DNA of 64,000 nucleotides, from the NCBI GenBank assembly GCA_014156375.1, contig RQJH01000003.1:1535799-1599798 (forward strand), given 5' to 3'. Below the pieces are notes generated by a model. It searched no databases and was not told where the DNA came from. It worked only from the letters and a program-made list of their open reading frames with translations. The stretch is from Enterobacteriaceae bacterium 89. Lineage in GTDB: Bacteria > Pseudomonadota > Gammaproteobacteria > Enterobacterales > Enterobacteriaceae. Both the position numbers and the translations under genes were made by a program. This document shows positions 12,299 to 21,025 of this stretch, piece by piece. Position 1 is the first letter of the stretch. Each line of letters starts with the position of its first letter.

Positions 12299-12939
12299 TG
12301 TATCAGCCTGATTTTCCGCCGGTGCCCCTACGTCTGGGGCTATATCCGGTTGTGGACAGCGTGAAGTGGATTGAACGCCTGCTGGAGGCTGGCGTTCGCA
12401 CTATCCAGCTGCGCATCAAAGATAAGCGCGATGAAGAGGTGGAAACCGATGTTATCGCCGCTATTCAGCTCGGCCGCCGCTATCGCGCCCGGCTGTTTAT
12501 CAACGACTACTGGCAGCTGGCGATCAAACACCAGGCCTATGGCGTGCATCTCGGTCAGGAAGACCTGGAAACTACCGATCTGAATGCGATTCGGGAGGCC
12601 GGGCTGAGGCTCGGCGTTTCCACCCATGACGATATGGAAATCGACGTGGCGCTGGCGGTGAAACCTTCCTACATCGCGCTCGGTCATGTCTTCCCGACGC
12701 AAACCAAGCAGATGCCGTCGGCCCCGCAGGGGCTGGTTCAGCTTGCCAGCCATATCACGCGGCTGAACGATTATCCCACTGTGGCGATTGGCGGAATCAG
12801 CCTTGAACGTGCTCCTGGCGTGCTGGCAACCGGCGTCGGCAGCATTGCCGTGGTCAGCGCCATCACCCAGGCAGCGGACTGGCAGCTCGCAACGGCTCAA
12901 CTGTTGGAAATGGCAGGAGCAGGCGATGAAAGATCGTGA
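12298..12939 (+). CDS. thiE: Thiamine-phosphate synthase ThiE
   Basis: Joins HMP diphosphate and the thiazole phosphate to form thiamine phosphate. It has 213 residues and a TIM barrel, with the phosphate/pyrophosphate-binding segments [25 protein letters not shown] and VAIGGISLE visible. It starts in the TGATG overlap with thiC and ends 14 nt inside thiF, so translation is coupled. Confidence 0.97.
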
Positions 12940-13681
12940 CTACATGCGCTACAGCCGCCAGATCCTGCTGGAGGATATCGCGCTTGAGGGCCAGCAAAAG
13001 CTGCTTGCCAGTCGGGCGCTGATTATCGGGCTCGGCGGTCTGGGATCGCCCGCGGCGCTGTATCTGGCCGGAGCCGGGATCGGCACGCTGGTTCTGGCGG
13101 ATGACGATACGGTGCATCTCAGCAATTTGCAGCGCCAAATCCTGTTCAGCACTGACGATACCGACCAGCCGAAAGCAGAATCCGCAAGGCTGCGTCTGTC
13201 GCAGCTCAATCCTGAGATTGAGCTGATTGCTCTGAATGAACGCCTGGAAGGAGATGCGCTCCACCAGCAGGTTGCACTGGCTGATGTGGTGCTCGATTGC
13301 ACGGACAACATGACGACTCGCCAGGCGATTAATGCCGCCTGCGTGCAGCATCAGACGCCGCTTATCACCGCCAGCGCCGTAGGGTTTGGCGGTCAGATGA
13401 TGGTGATCGCCCCGCCGTGGACGCATGGCTGTTACCGCTGCGTCTGGCCTGACGATCGTGAACCCGAGCGTAATTGCCGCACCGCCGGGATCGTCGGCCC
13501 GGTTGTTGGCGTGATGGGCACGTTGCAGGCGCTGGATGCGATCAAGCTGCTGAACGGGATGACGACGGCGCAGGACACCCTGCGTCTGTTTGATGCCCGC
13601 TCCGGCAACTGGCGCTCTTTAACTCGTACCCGTTCCGCTGAGTGCCCGGTTTGTGGAGGGCATCATGCAGATAATCGTTAA
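12926..13681 (+). CDS. thiF: ThiS adenylyltransferase ThiF
   Basis: E1-like enzyme that adenylates the C-terminus of ThiS so it can accept sulfur for thiazole synthesis. It has 251 residues. The nucleotide-binding loop is [17 protein letters not shown] (about residues 34-50), and the DCTDN motif and two zinc-site CxxC pairs (CYRC, CPVC) are present. The start at 12926 ([15 protein letters not shown]) matches the family; the longer in-frame reading only extends into thiE. It overlaps thiS by 17 nt. Confidence 0.97.
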   Translation: MKDRDYMRYSRQILLEDIALEGQQKLLASRALIIGLGGLGSPAALYLAGAGIGTLVLADDDTVHLSNLQRQILFSTDDTDQPKAESARLRLSQLNPEIELIALNERLEGDALHQQVALADVVLDCTDNMTTRQAINAACVQHQTPLITASAVGFGGQMMVIAPPWTHGCYRCVWPDDREPERNCRTAGIVGPVVGVMGTLQALDAIKLLNGMTTAQDTLRLFDARSGNWRSLTRTRSAECPVCGGHHADNR

Positions 13682-13865
13682 CGACGAAGCCGTTCAGTGC
13701 GAAGCCGGACTCTCTGTTGCGGGCGCACTGGCAAGCCTGAATCTCGACAAACCCGGCGTGGCGCTGGCGCTCAACCAGCAGATTTTGCCGCGCGCGCAGT
13801 GGGAACAGCAATCATTGCAGGACGGCGATGCGCTCCTGCTTTTTCAGGCCATCGCCGGGGGATGA
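13665..13865 (+). CDS. thiS: Sulfur carrier protein ThiS
   Basis: 66-residue ubiquitin-like carrier. Its C-terminal Gly-Gly (FQAIAGG) is adenylated by ThiF and then carries the thiocarboxylate sulfur to ThiG. The start at 13665 ([12 protein letters not shown]) gives the same length as E. coli ThiS. It is embedded in the operon between thiF (17-nt overlap) and thiG (1-nt gap). Confidence 0.96.
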   Translation: MQIIVNDEAVQCEAGLSVAGALASLNLDKPGVALALNQQILPRAQWEQQSLQDGDALLLFQAIAGG

Positions 13866-13866
13866 G

Positions 13867-14631
13867 ATGTTACGTATTGCCGATAAACTCTTTGAATCAC
13901 ATTTATTCACCGGTACCGGGAAATTCGCCACGCCGGAACTGATGGTTGAGTCCGTTCGTGCCTCCGGCAGCCAGCTGGTGACGCTGGCTATGAAGCGCGT
14001 CGATCTGCATCAGCATAACGATGCCATTCTGCAACCGCTGCTGGATGCCGGTGTTTCCCTGCTGCCAAACACCTCCGGTGCGAAAACAGCGGAAGAAGCG
14101 GTGTTCGCCGCCCATCTGGCCAGAGAAGCGCTGGGAACAAACTGGCTGAAGCTGGAGATCCACCCGGATGCGCGCTGGCTGCTGCCCGATCCGATAGAAA
14201 CGCTGAAAGCCGCAGAAGTTCTGGTGAATGAAGGCTTTGTGGTGCTGCCATACTGCGGAGCAGATCCGGTGCTCTGCAAGCGTCTCGAAGAAGCGGGCTG
14301 TGCCGCTGTGATGCCTCTGGGTGCGCCGATTGGCTCCAATCAGGGGCTGGAAACCCGCTCAATGCTGGAAATTATCATCGCCCAGGCTAACGTCCCTGTA
14401 GTCGTGGATGCGGGGATTGGCGTGCCCAGCCATGCCGCTCAGGCCATCGAAATGGGTGCCGATGCGGTGCTGGTCAATACGGCGATTGCGGTTGCCGGTT
14501 CACCGGTGCAGATGGCAAAAGCATTCCGGCTGGCGGTGGAAGCCGGGCTGCTGGCGCGTGATGCCGGGCCGGGAGTAAAAAGCCAGACGGCCCAGGCTAC
14601 CAGCCCGCTGACCGGTTTTCTGGAGGCGTAG
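13867..14631 (+). CDS. thiG: Thiazole synthase ThiG
   Basis: Combines 1-deoxyxylulose 5-phosphate, dehydroglycine from ThiH and sulfur from ThiS to build the thiazole ring. It has 254 residues. The start at 13867 ([20 protein letters not shown]) agrees with E. coli. The Schiff-base lysine region (WLKLEIHPD) and the phosphate-binding [10 protein letters not shown] and [10 protein letters not shown] segments are clear. The TAG stop is followed within 2 nt by the thiH ATG. Confidence 0.97.
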   Translation: MLRIADKLFESHLFTGTGKFATPELMVESVRASGSQLVTLAMKRVDLHQHNDAILQPLLDAGVSLLPNTSGAKTAEEAVFAAHLAREALGTNWLKLEIHPDARWLLPDPIETLKAAEVLVNEGFVVLPYCGADPVLCKRLEEAGCAAVMPLGAPIGSNQGLETRSMLEIIIAQANVPVVVDAGIGVPSHAAQAIEMGADAVLVNTAIAVAGSPVQMAKAFRLAVEAGLLARDAGPGVKSQTAQATSPLTGFLEA

Positions 14632-14633
14632 TG

Positions 14634-15761
14634 ATGAGTACTTTCACCCAACGCTGGCGTGAGCTGGAGTGGGACGACATCCGGTTGAAAATCCACAGCA
14701 AAACGCCTGTGGACGTTGAGCGGGCACTGGCAGCCCGCCAGCCCAGCCGCGATGATTTTATGGCCCTGCTATCTCCGGCGGCTGATGCTTTTCTCGAGCC
14801 TCTTGCCCAGCGCGCGCAGCAGCTGACCCGCCAGCGCTTTGGTAACACCGTCAGCTTCTATGTGCCGCTGTATCTTTCCAACCTTTGCGCCAACGACTGC
14901 ACCTACTGCGGCTTTTCGATGAGCAACCGCATCCGCCGTAAAACGCTGGATGCGCAGGAGATAGCCCGCGAGTGCGAGGCTATCCGCGAGATGGGATTCG
15001 CCCATTTGCTGCTGGTCACCGGAGAGCATCAGAGCAAAGTGGGGATGGATTACTTTCGCCGCCATTTGCCCGACATTCGCCGCCAGTTCGCCTCTTTACA
15101 CATGGAAGTACAGCCGCTGTCGCAGGAGGAGTATGCCGAGCTGAAAACGCTCGGGTTGGACGGCGTGATGGTGTATCAGGAGACCTATCACGAGGCGATG
15201 TACGCGCGCCATCACCTCAAAGGCAACAAGCAGGATTTCTTCTGGCGCCTGGAAACACCGGACAGGCTGGGCAAAGCAGGTATCGATAAAATTGGTTTAG
15301 GCGCGCTGATTGGGCTTTCCGACTGCTGGCGCACCGACTGCTATATGGTTGCCGAGCATCTGCTGTGGCTGCAAAAGCACTACTGGCAAAGTCGTTATTC
15401 CCTCTCTTTTCCCCGGCTGCGCCCCTGCGCCGGAGGCATTGAGCCAGCGTCGCTGATGAGCGAACGCCAGCTGGTGCAAACCATCTGCGCGTTCCGGTTG
15501 CTTTCACCGGAGACAGAGCTTTCCCTTTCAACTCGAGAATCACCGCAGTTTCGCGACCGCGTGATCCCAATTGCCATCAACAACGTCAGCGCCTTTTCGA
15601 AAACGCAACCTGGCGGCTATGCCGATAATCACCCGGAGCTGGAGCAATTTTCTCCTCATGATGGACGTCGCCCGGAGGAAGTGGCGGAAGCGCTGGTAAA
15701 CGGTGGACTTCAGCCCGTCTGGAAAGATTGGGACCGGTGGTTGGGAAGAAGCTCGCAATAA
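14634..15761 (+). CDS. thiH: 2-iminoacetate synthase ThiH
   Basis: Radical-SAM tyrosine lyase that splits tyrosine to give dehydroglycine (plus p-cresol) for ThiG. It has 375 residues. The cluster motif CxxxCxxC is CANDCTYC at about residues 85-92. ATG 14634 is preferred to the GTG three bases earlier. It is the last gene of thiCEFSGH; no clear terminator hairpin is seen in the 180-nt gap before the next gene. Confidence 0.97.
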   Translation: MSTFTQRWRELEWDDIRLKIHSKTPVDVERALAARQPSRDDFMALLSPAADAFLEPLAQRAQQLTRQRFGNTVSFYVPLYLSNLCANDCTYCGFSMSNRIRRKTLDAQEIARECEAIREMGFAHLLLVTGEHQSKVGMDYFRRHLPDIRRQFASLHMEVQPLSQEEYAELKTLGLDGVMVYQETYHEAMYARHHLKGNKQDFFWRLETPDRLGKAGIDKIGLGALIGLSDCWRTDCYMVAEHLLWLQKHYWQSRYSLSFPRLRPCAGGIEPASLMSERQLVQTICAFRLLSPETELSLSTRESPQFRDRVIPIAINNVSAFSKTQPGGYADNHPELEQFSPHDGRRPEEVAEALVNGGLQPVWKDWDRWLGRSSQ

Positions 15762-16029
15762 TATTGCAACGGCTGAACAGCAGAAACATCGCGCTGAAGC
15801 CGCTACGCAAATCTGAAAGCGGCCGGTTGATAGCCTGAACTCTGCGCTTTACGCTGCTCCGGTCAGCAGGGAATGTTGACCAGGGCGGTGGTTTTCTTCC
15901 TCTCCCGCCCTGCCTCTTCAGCTGAAGAGTATTATTCATCATATGAATGAATTAATGATCGAGACCAACGCACGGCTGTCTCGCGTCTTATACTTTCCCT
16001 GTTCGCCCAAATGGAATGCAGCCTGCGAT

Positions 16030-17571
16030 ATGAAAACCCTGAGTAACAAACTCTCATTTACCCGCCCAATACTGGTCAGTTTTACCGGGATCCTGATCGG
16101 TTTTATGCTTATCGCTGTGCTGGTCACGCTCAGCCAGCGTAAAGATATTATTGAGGACTATCATAAGATTAACCTCAACTTCACCCATAACCTGGCGGTG
16201 AACTACACGGCGGCCATTCTTAAAGAGAATGACTACATCCTCGATCGCTCGGTGCGCTACTTCTCCCGTAACGACGCGCTGAATAACACGGTCAATGTCG
16301 ACAGAGAACACGGGCTGGAAAAGATGATGCAGCTGCTGGTGCTGATGCCCAGAGTCTCCGCCATTTCCATTGCAGATACCGAAGGCCACTATCTGCGCGC
16401 GCCGCAGGCCAATATGATTGGGGACGTCGGCAATTACGACCCAAAAACCCGGCCGTGGTTTACCCATCAGGCCTCCTCGAGCACCTACAGCCACTACACA
16501 GACGCCTATGAAGACTTCTTCACTCAGAAAAAAACTATCACCCTCTACCGCCCCGTGGTGTCGCCGGAAGGAAAGCTAAAGGGCACGCTGGCCTTCGATC
16601 TGGATTTGGCTTCGATGGGCTATTCATTACGCCAGATGCAGTCACCGGTTCAGGGCGAGTATTTTGTCGTCAATCGCGAAGGGGAAGCCATCCTGCACCC
16701 TGACAGCAACGTCTTGCTCACACAAAAGATCTCGCTGCCGATGATGGACAAAATGACCAATGCTGAAGGTCAGGTTTACGACAAGCAAAGCCATAACTGG
16801 TACTACTATTATGCGTTCACCAACCCTGACTGGTATGTCGTATTCCGGGTTTCTGATATCACTCTCAGCGATCTGGCGCGTCACGAAACCATCATTGTGG
16901 CCTGGGGTTTTGCGCTGTCCGCTATTCTGGTGGTGCTGTTCGGGCTCTATCTGCGCTATTCATCACGTACCGTGCTGATGAATATTCTCAACGCGATTAA
17001 AACGGGGGATGTGAAGCAGGCGCCGCGGCTTGAGGCGATGCTCAGTAAAGCCATTATCTCCAACAAAGAGCGCGAGCTCACTTACGTTCGCCAGGCTACC
17101 GTCGACGCGCTGACGGGATGTAAAAATCGCAGAGCGTTTGACGCGGACATTACCGCCCTGATGAATGAAAACCGCCCCTTCGCCCTGGCGCTGGTTGATA
17201 TCGATAATTTCAAAGCCATCAACGATACCTGGGGCCATCTCAGCGGAGACATTGTGCTGCGCAACGTGGCGCGTGAAGGCATCGAAGTTTTGCAGCCGCA
17301 CGCTATCTCGCTCTATCGCTACGGCGGTGAAGAATTTGCGGTCGTGTTTGCTGAACGCACCCTTGAAGACGCGCTGGCGTTACTGGAGAAATGGCGGGAA
17401 AAAGTGGCTCATCGCACCTGGCGTGAAGATAATATGCACGTGACCTTCAGCGGTGGGCTCGGTGAATGGAATCTGGAGCCTCTGGATCAGCTGGTTATCG
17501 CGGTCGATGAAGCGCTGTACAAAGCAAAACAGCAGGGAAAAAACCGGATTATCTGTAATCAGGAAGTCTGA
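16030..17571 (+). CDS. Membrane-bound Cache-GGDEF diguanylate cyclase
   Basis: Predicted to make cyclic di-GMP in response to a periplasmic ligand. With the start at 16030 it has 513 residues: TM1 about 14-33, a periplasmic dCache-type domain about 40-280 (including DPKTRPWF near 137-144), TM2 about 288-308, and a GGDEF domain whose active site reads GGEEF at 432-436 after the LVDIDNFKAINDTWGH metal/nucleotide segment. The inhibitory RxxD I-site expected five residues before GGEEF is absent. An alternative start at 15943 would add 29 residues ahead of the signal anchor. No specific gene name is assigned. It is not found between thiH and rpoC in E. coli K-12. Confidence 0.93.
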   Translation: MKTLSNKLSFTRPILVSFTGILIGFMLIAVLVTLSQRKDIIEDYHKINLNFTHNLAVNYTAAILKENDYILDRSVRYFSRNDALNNTVNVDREHGLEKMMQLLVLMPRVSAISIADTEGHYLRAPQANMIGDVGNYDPKTRPWFTHQASSSTYSHYTDAYEDFFTQKKTITLYRPVVSPEGKLKGTLAFDLDLASMGYSLRQMQSPVQGEYFVVNREGEAILHPDSNVLLTQKISLPMMDKMTNAEGQVYDKQSHNWYYYYAFTNPDWYVVFRVSDITLSDLARHETIIVAWGFALSAILVVLFGLYLRYSSRTVLMNILNAIKTGDVKQAPRLEAMLSKAIISNKERELTYVRQATVDALTGCKNRRAFDADITALMNENRPFALALVDIDNFKAINDTWGHLSGDIVLRNVAREGIEVLQPHAISLYRYGGEEFAVVFAERTLEDALALLEKWREKVAHRTWREDNMHVTFSGGLGEWNLEPLDQLVIAVDEALYKAKQQGKNRIICNQEV

Positions 17572-17644
17572 TCGGCTGAGTCTTATCCCTTGATACAAGG
17601 GGCTTGTCACCATCCCCTCTCAAAAATGTAACCGGTTTCAGTTT

Positions 17645-17687
17645 TTTGCGGCGATCTTTGTGATGGCTTACACACAATCGCCGCAAA
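17645..17687 (+). promoter_or_regulatory. Inverted repeat around a CRP-like site upstream of the PTS genes
   Basis: A perfect 11-bp inverted repeat (TTTGCGGCGAT at 17645-17655, ATCGCCGCAAA at 17677-17687) brackets TGTGA-N6-ACACA (17659-17674), one mismatch from the CRP half-site pair TGTGA/TCACA. It is 64 bp ahead of the IIB gene; a TTGTTG/GATAAA pair downstream (about 17692-17720) could be the promoter. That fits a catabolite-activated promoter with a second regulator, but this is inference. Confidence 0.55.
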
Positions 17688-17750
17688 GCGGTTGTTGAAT
17701 GCCCTCCCTCAGGATAAACATTGGAGTATCAAGGACCATGAGGGCTAGTT

Positions 17751-18056
17751 ATGAAGAACATCGTTTTATGCTGTGCAGCAGGCATGTCCACCAGCATGCT
17801 GGTTCAACGTATGAAAGACGCAGCTCAGAAGAAAGGCGTCGAAGTCTCTATCAAGGCAGTTCCCGTCGCAGAATTTAAGGACAACATCGGCACCGCAGAT
17901 ATCGTGCTGCTTGGGCCACAGGTGAAATACGAGCTTGCCAAGCTGCAGGCCGAAGCTGAGCCTCTGGGCAAAAAAGTGTCAGTTATCGATATGATGGATT
18001 ACGGCATGATGAAAGGTGATGTCGTTCTTGAGAAAGCCCTCAAGCTGATGGAGTAA
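17751..18056 (+). CDS. PTS lactose/cellobiose-family EIIB component
   Basis: Cytoplasmic phosphotransfer protein of 101 residues. The N-terminal loop VLCCAAGMSTSML carries the phospho-acceptor cysteine (Cys8 of CxxGMSTS), as in ChbB/CelA-type EIIB. It would take phosphate from the EIIA encoded 3 nt downstream and pass it to sugar on an EIIC permease, but no EIIC is encoded nearby. It is similar to chitobiose/cellobiose IIB; the substrate cannot be told. Its promoter region carries the CRP-like element. Confidence 0.92.
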   Translation: MKNIVLCCAAGMSTSMLVQRMKDAAQKKGVEVSIKAVPVAEFKDNIGTADIVLLGPQVKYELAKLQAEAEPLGKKVSVIDMMDYGMMKGDVVLEKALKLME

Positions 18057-18059
18057 ACC

Positions 18060-18377
18060 GTGGAAGATTTAGAATCAATCATCATGGAGCTGCTGGTTAA
18101 CGCCGGCGCTGCACGCAGTTCTGCTTTAACCGCATTACAGCTGGCCCGTAAAGGTGATTTCGCTGCTGCCGAACAATCAATGGCGGAATCCCGCGAGTTT
18201 GTAAAACACGCGCACACCATCCAGACCCAGCTGATTGGCCTGGACGAAGGCACTGGCAAACTGCCGGTGAACCTGATCACCGTGCACTCTCAGGATCACC
18301 TGATGAACGCAATGGTGATTCAGGACCTGGCCGGGGACATGATCGAACTGTATCGCCGCCTTCCGCTAATCAATTAA
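18060..18377 (+). CDS. PTS lactose/cellobiose-family EIIA component
   Basis: 105-residue helical EIIA of the LacF/ChbA type. The acceptor histidine is His76 in TVHSQDHLM, and the trimer metal-ligand aspartate is Asp79. The start is GTG 18060, 3 nt after the EIIB stop, so the pair is surely co-translated. It is followed by a strong terminator, so the operon ends without an EIIC or a glycosidase. Confidence 0.92.
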   Translation: MEDLESIIMELLVNAGAARSSALTALQLARKGDFAAAEQSMAESREFVKHAHTIQTQLIGLDEGTGKLPVNLITVHSQDHLMNAMVIQDLAGDMIELYRRLPLIN

Positions 18378-18395
18378 GCGCCCAGCCATAAAACG

Positions 18396-18427
18396 ACAAA
18401 AGGCACCTTTCGGGTGCCTTTTGTTTT
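18396..18427. terminator. Bidirectional terminator between the PTS pair and the ABC operon
   Basis: A 12-bp stem ACAAAAGGCACC/GGTGCCTTTTGT with a short TTTC loop has T-runs on both strands. It serves the EIIA gene on the plus strand and the ABC permease gene on the minus strand. Confidence 0.9.
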
Positions 18428-18441
18428 TCTGTGAAGGAGAT

Positions 18442-19425
18442 TCAGGCCTTCGTATTTTTTTGCCTGTGGCTGCGATAGGTATCGAGTACCACAGCAACCA
18501 CGATCACCGCCCCGGTGATCACGCGTTTTGTCGGCTCCGTTGCGCCCACCTGCGCCAGACCAGCGGCTAGCACGGAAATGATCAGTGCGCCGAGGAAGGT
18601 ACAGATTACCGAACCACGCCCTCCCATCAGACTGGTGCCACCGATGACCACCGCTGCAATCACCTGAAGCTCCATCCCCACGCCGCCGTTCGGGTCGGCG
18701 GCTTCCAGACGCGCAATCTGAAATAGCGAGGCCAGCCCGGAAAGCGCGCCCATTAAAGCGAAAACGATAACCTTATACGGTGCAGGATTAATACCCGACA
18801 GCCGTACCGCCTCCTCGTTAGTACCAATGCCAATTAAGTGACGGCCAAAGATGGTGCGGGTCAGCACCAGCTGTCCGACTAAAATCACAATGACGGCGAT
18901 GACAAACGACGGCGAGATGCCAAACACAATCGGGTCAGCCAGAAAATCAAAGCTGGATCCGATGTAAGCGGTTCGGGAATCCGTCAGTTGGTACGCGCTA
19001 CCGCGCGCCATTTCCAGCATCCCAAGTGAAACAATGAACGTTGGTATGCGCCAGATAACCGAAATCAATCCGGTGATTGATCCCACCAGCGTGGCCACCA
19101 CAATCCCTGACAGCGCCGCCAGCCAGGGAGACCAGTGCAAATTAAGATACGTGACGCTGACTACCGCAGCCGACAGCGCCAGCACCGACCCAACCGATAG
19201 GTCGATACCGGCAATGATTAGTACAAAGGTCATGCCAACTGACATCACCATCAGATCGGGGATCTGGTTAGCTATGGTGCTAAAAGTATTCAGGCTTAAA
19301 AAGTGATCGCTCAAAAAGGAGAACAGTACCACCATCGCGACCAGTGCGCCGATCAATCCCAGATAGCTGCTCAGCCCGCGCCATGAGCTGGCCCGGCGGT
19401 AGACGGGCGATAACGTATTACTCAT
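18442..19425 (-). CDS. Ribose-type sugar ABC transporter permease
   Basis: Inner-membrane permease of the RbsC/BPD_transp_2 family, 327 residues. There are about eight to ten hydrophobic helices and the family loop GIDLSVGSVLALSA, which contacts the ATPase, plus GGTSLMGGRGSV near the C-terminus. The start at 19425 (MSNTLSPVYRRASSW) overlaps the ATPase stop by 8 nt; longer readings only extend into the ATPase gene. It is the last gene of the binding protein-ATPase-permease operon. The substrate is unknown. Confidence 0.94.
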   Translation of the reverse strand: MSNTLSPVYRRASSWRGLSSYLGLIGALVAMVVLFSFLSDHFLSLNTFSTIANQIPDLMVMSVGMTFVLIIAGIDLSVGSVLALSAAVVSVTYLNLHWSPWLAALSGIVVATLVGSITGLISVIWRIPTFIVSLGMLEMARGSAYQLTDSRTAYIGSSFDFLADPIVFGISPSFVIAVIVILVGQLVLTRTIFGRHLIGIGTNEEAVRLSGINPAPYKVIVFALMGALSGLASLFQIARLEAADPNGGVGMELQVIAAVVIGGTSLMGGRGSVICTFLGALIISVLAAGLAQVGATEPTKRVITGAVIVVAVVLDTYRSHRQKNTKA

Positions 19426-20947
19426 CGTGTATGTTTCCTGTGGCATGTTGATAGCCAGAAAATGCAGCGGCCAGAATAGCATCCTGGGTCCAGGTATCGC
19501 GGGTAAAGGTCTCGACCAGTTTGCCCGCAGAGAGCACGGCAATGCGGTCACAGATAAGCATCAGCTCCCGCAGATCGCTGGAAACCACGATCAGCCCTTT
19601 ACCGTTTTGCGTCAGTTCATTGAGCAGCAGATAGATGTCTCGCTTGGCGCCCACGTCGATACCGCGCGTCGGTTCATCGAACAGAATCACATCGCAGTTT
19701 CGCTCCAGCCAGCGGCTAATCAACACCTTTTGCTGATTGCCACCGGACAGACTGTCTACGGACAGATCGACACCTGAAGTGCGAATTCCCAGCTGCGTAA
19801 TATATTTCTGCGCCAGGCTTCGTTCCTGCTGCGCGTTCAGCCACGACAGGCGGCTGACTTTTTCACTGTTGCCAAGCGAAGTATTTGCAGCCACGGAATG
19901 CGGCAGAAGCAACCCCTCTCCTTTTCTGTCTTCAGTGACCAGCGCAATACGATGAGCAATCGCTTCGGAAGGCGAGCGGATGGTGACGGGTTTTAACGGG
20001 TCACCCACCAGCAGCTGCCCGCTGTCGATGCGGTCGGCACCAAAAATGGCCCGCATCAGCTCCGTTCTTCCGGCACCGACCAGACCGCTGATCCCCAGTA
20101 CCTCGCCGCGATGCAGCGTCAGGGAAATATCCTGCAGCGCTTTGCCACGAGTGAAATGTTCCACCTTCAGGATTGGGTTGCCCTGACGACGAGCGCTGAC
20201 ATCGAAACTGCTGTCCAGAGAGCGGCCGACCATCAGCGACACCAGCTGATCGCTGCTATAGCGCTTAATATCGTCAGTGCAGACTACGTTTCCATCCCGA
20301 AGCACCGTAATGTCATCGGCGATTTGAGCCAGCTCATCGAGGCGGTGAGAGATATAAACCAGTGAAACGCCGCGCTGCTTAAACAACTGAATTTGTTCAA
20401 ACAGCAGATCAACTTCCCGGCTGGTCAACATAGCGGTGGGTTCGTCGAGGATCAGCACGCGGCTGTCATCAATCAGGTTACGGGCAATCTCGATCATCTG
20501 CTGGTGACCAATACCGAGCTCGCCGACTAATCTGTCCGGATCAAGCGCCTGCAAGCCGACCATTTCCATCACCGGATAGGCCATCTCTCGCAGGCGCTTA
20601 CGGTTTATCCAACCGCCCCAGCCGGGTAGTCTGTCGAGAAAGAGGTTTTCGGCGATCGTTAAGGTGGGTAAAAGATTGAGCTCCTGCATCACCATCCGGA
20701 TGCCAAGCTTTTCAGCTTCTTTACGGCTGGCGGGCGCATAAGGCTGCCCGAGGTAAGTCATCGTCCCGGTCGTTGGCGCAATCAGGCCGCCAATAATTTT
20801 TGACAGCGTGCTTTTCCCGGCGCCGTTTTCCCCGGTCAGCGCCAGGACCTTTCCGCTGTACAGCGTCAGATCCACATTGGTAAGCACCGGCTCACTGTAG
20901 GTTTTGCCAATGCCTGACATTGACATGACTTCTTTATGATCGGCCAT
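19418..20947 (-). CDS. Ribose-type sugar ABC transporter, duplicated ATPase
   Basis: 509-residue RbsA-like protein with two ABC domains. The N-terminal half has Walker A GENGAGKST (about residues 39-47), a GIGHQQMIEIAR signature and Walker B LILDEPTA. The C-terminal half has the usual degenerate Walker A (GLVGAGRTE), signature LSGGNQQK and ILFDEPTRGID. It energises import of the sugar delivered by the binding protein encoded 78 nt upstream. It overlaps the permease start, so translation is coupled. Confidence 0.95.
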   Translation of the reverse strand: MADHKEVMSMSGIGKTYSEPVLTNVDLTLYSGKVLALTGENGAGKSTLSKIIGGLIAPTTGTMTYLGQPYAPASRKEAEKLGIRMVMQELNLLPTLTIAENLFLDRLPGWGGWINRKRLREMAYPVMEMVGLQALDPDRLVGELGIGHQQMIEIARNLIDDSRVLILDEPTAMLTSREVDLLFEQIQLFKQRGVSLVYISHRLDELAQIADDITVLRDGNVVCTDDIKRYSSDQLVSLMVGRSLDSSFDVSARRQGNPILKVEHFTRGKALQDISLTLHRGEVLGISGLVGAGRTELMRAIFGADRIDSGQLLVGDPLKPVTIRSPSEAIAHRIALVTEDRKGEGLLLPHSVAANTSLGNSEKVSRLSWLNAQQERSLAQKYITQLGIRTSGVDLSVDSLSGGNQQKVLISRWLERNCDVILFDEPTRGIDVGAKRDIYLLLNELTQNGKGLIVVSSDLRELMLICDRIAVLSAGKLVETFTRDTWTQDAILAAAFSGYQHATGNIHDE

Positions 20948-21025
20948 TTATTTCGCACTCTCGCCCTGTCAGTTCCCTGTAAAAATCCGGGGCCCGCCAT
21001 CAGACCCCGGAGAGCCAGAGGTACG

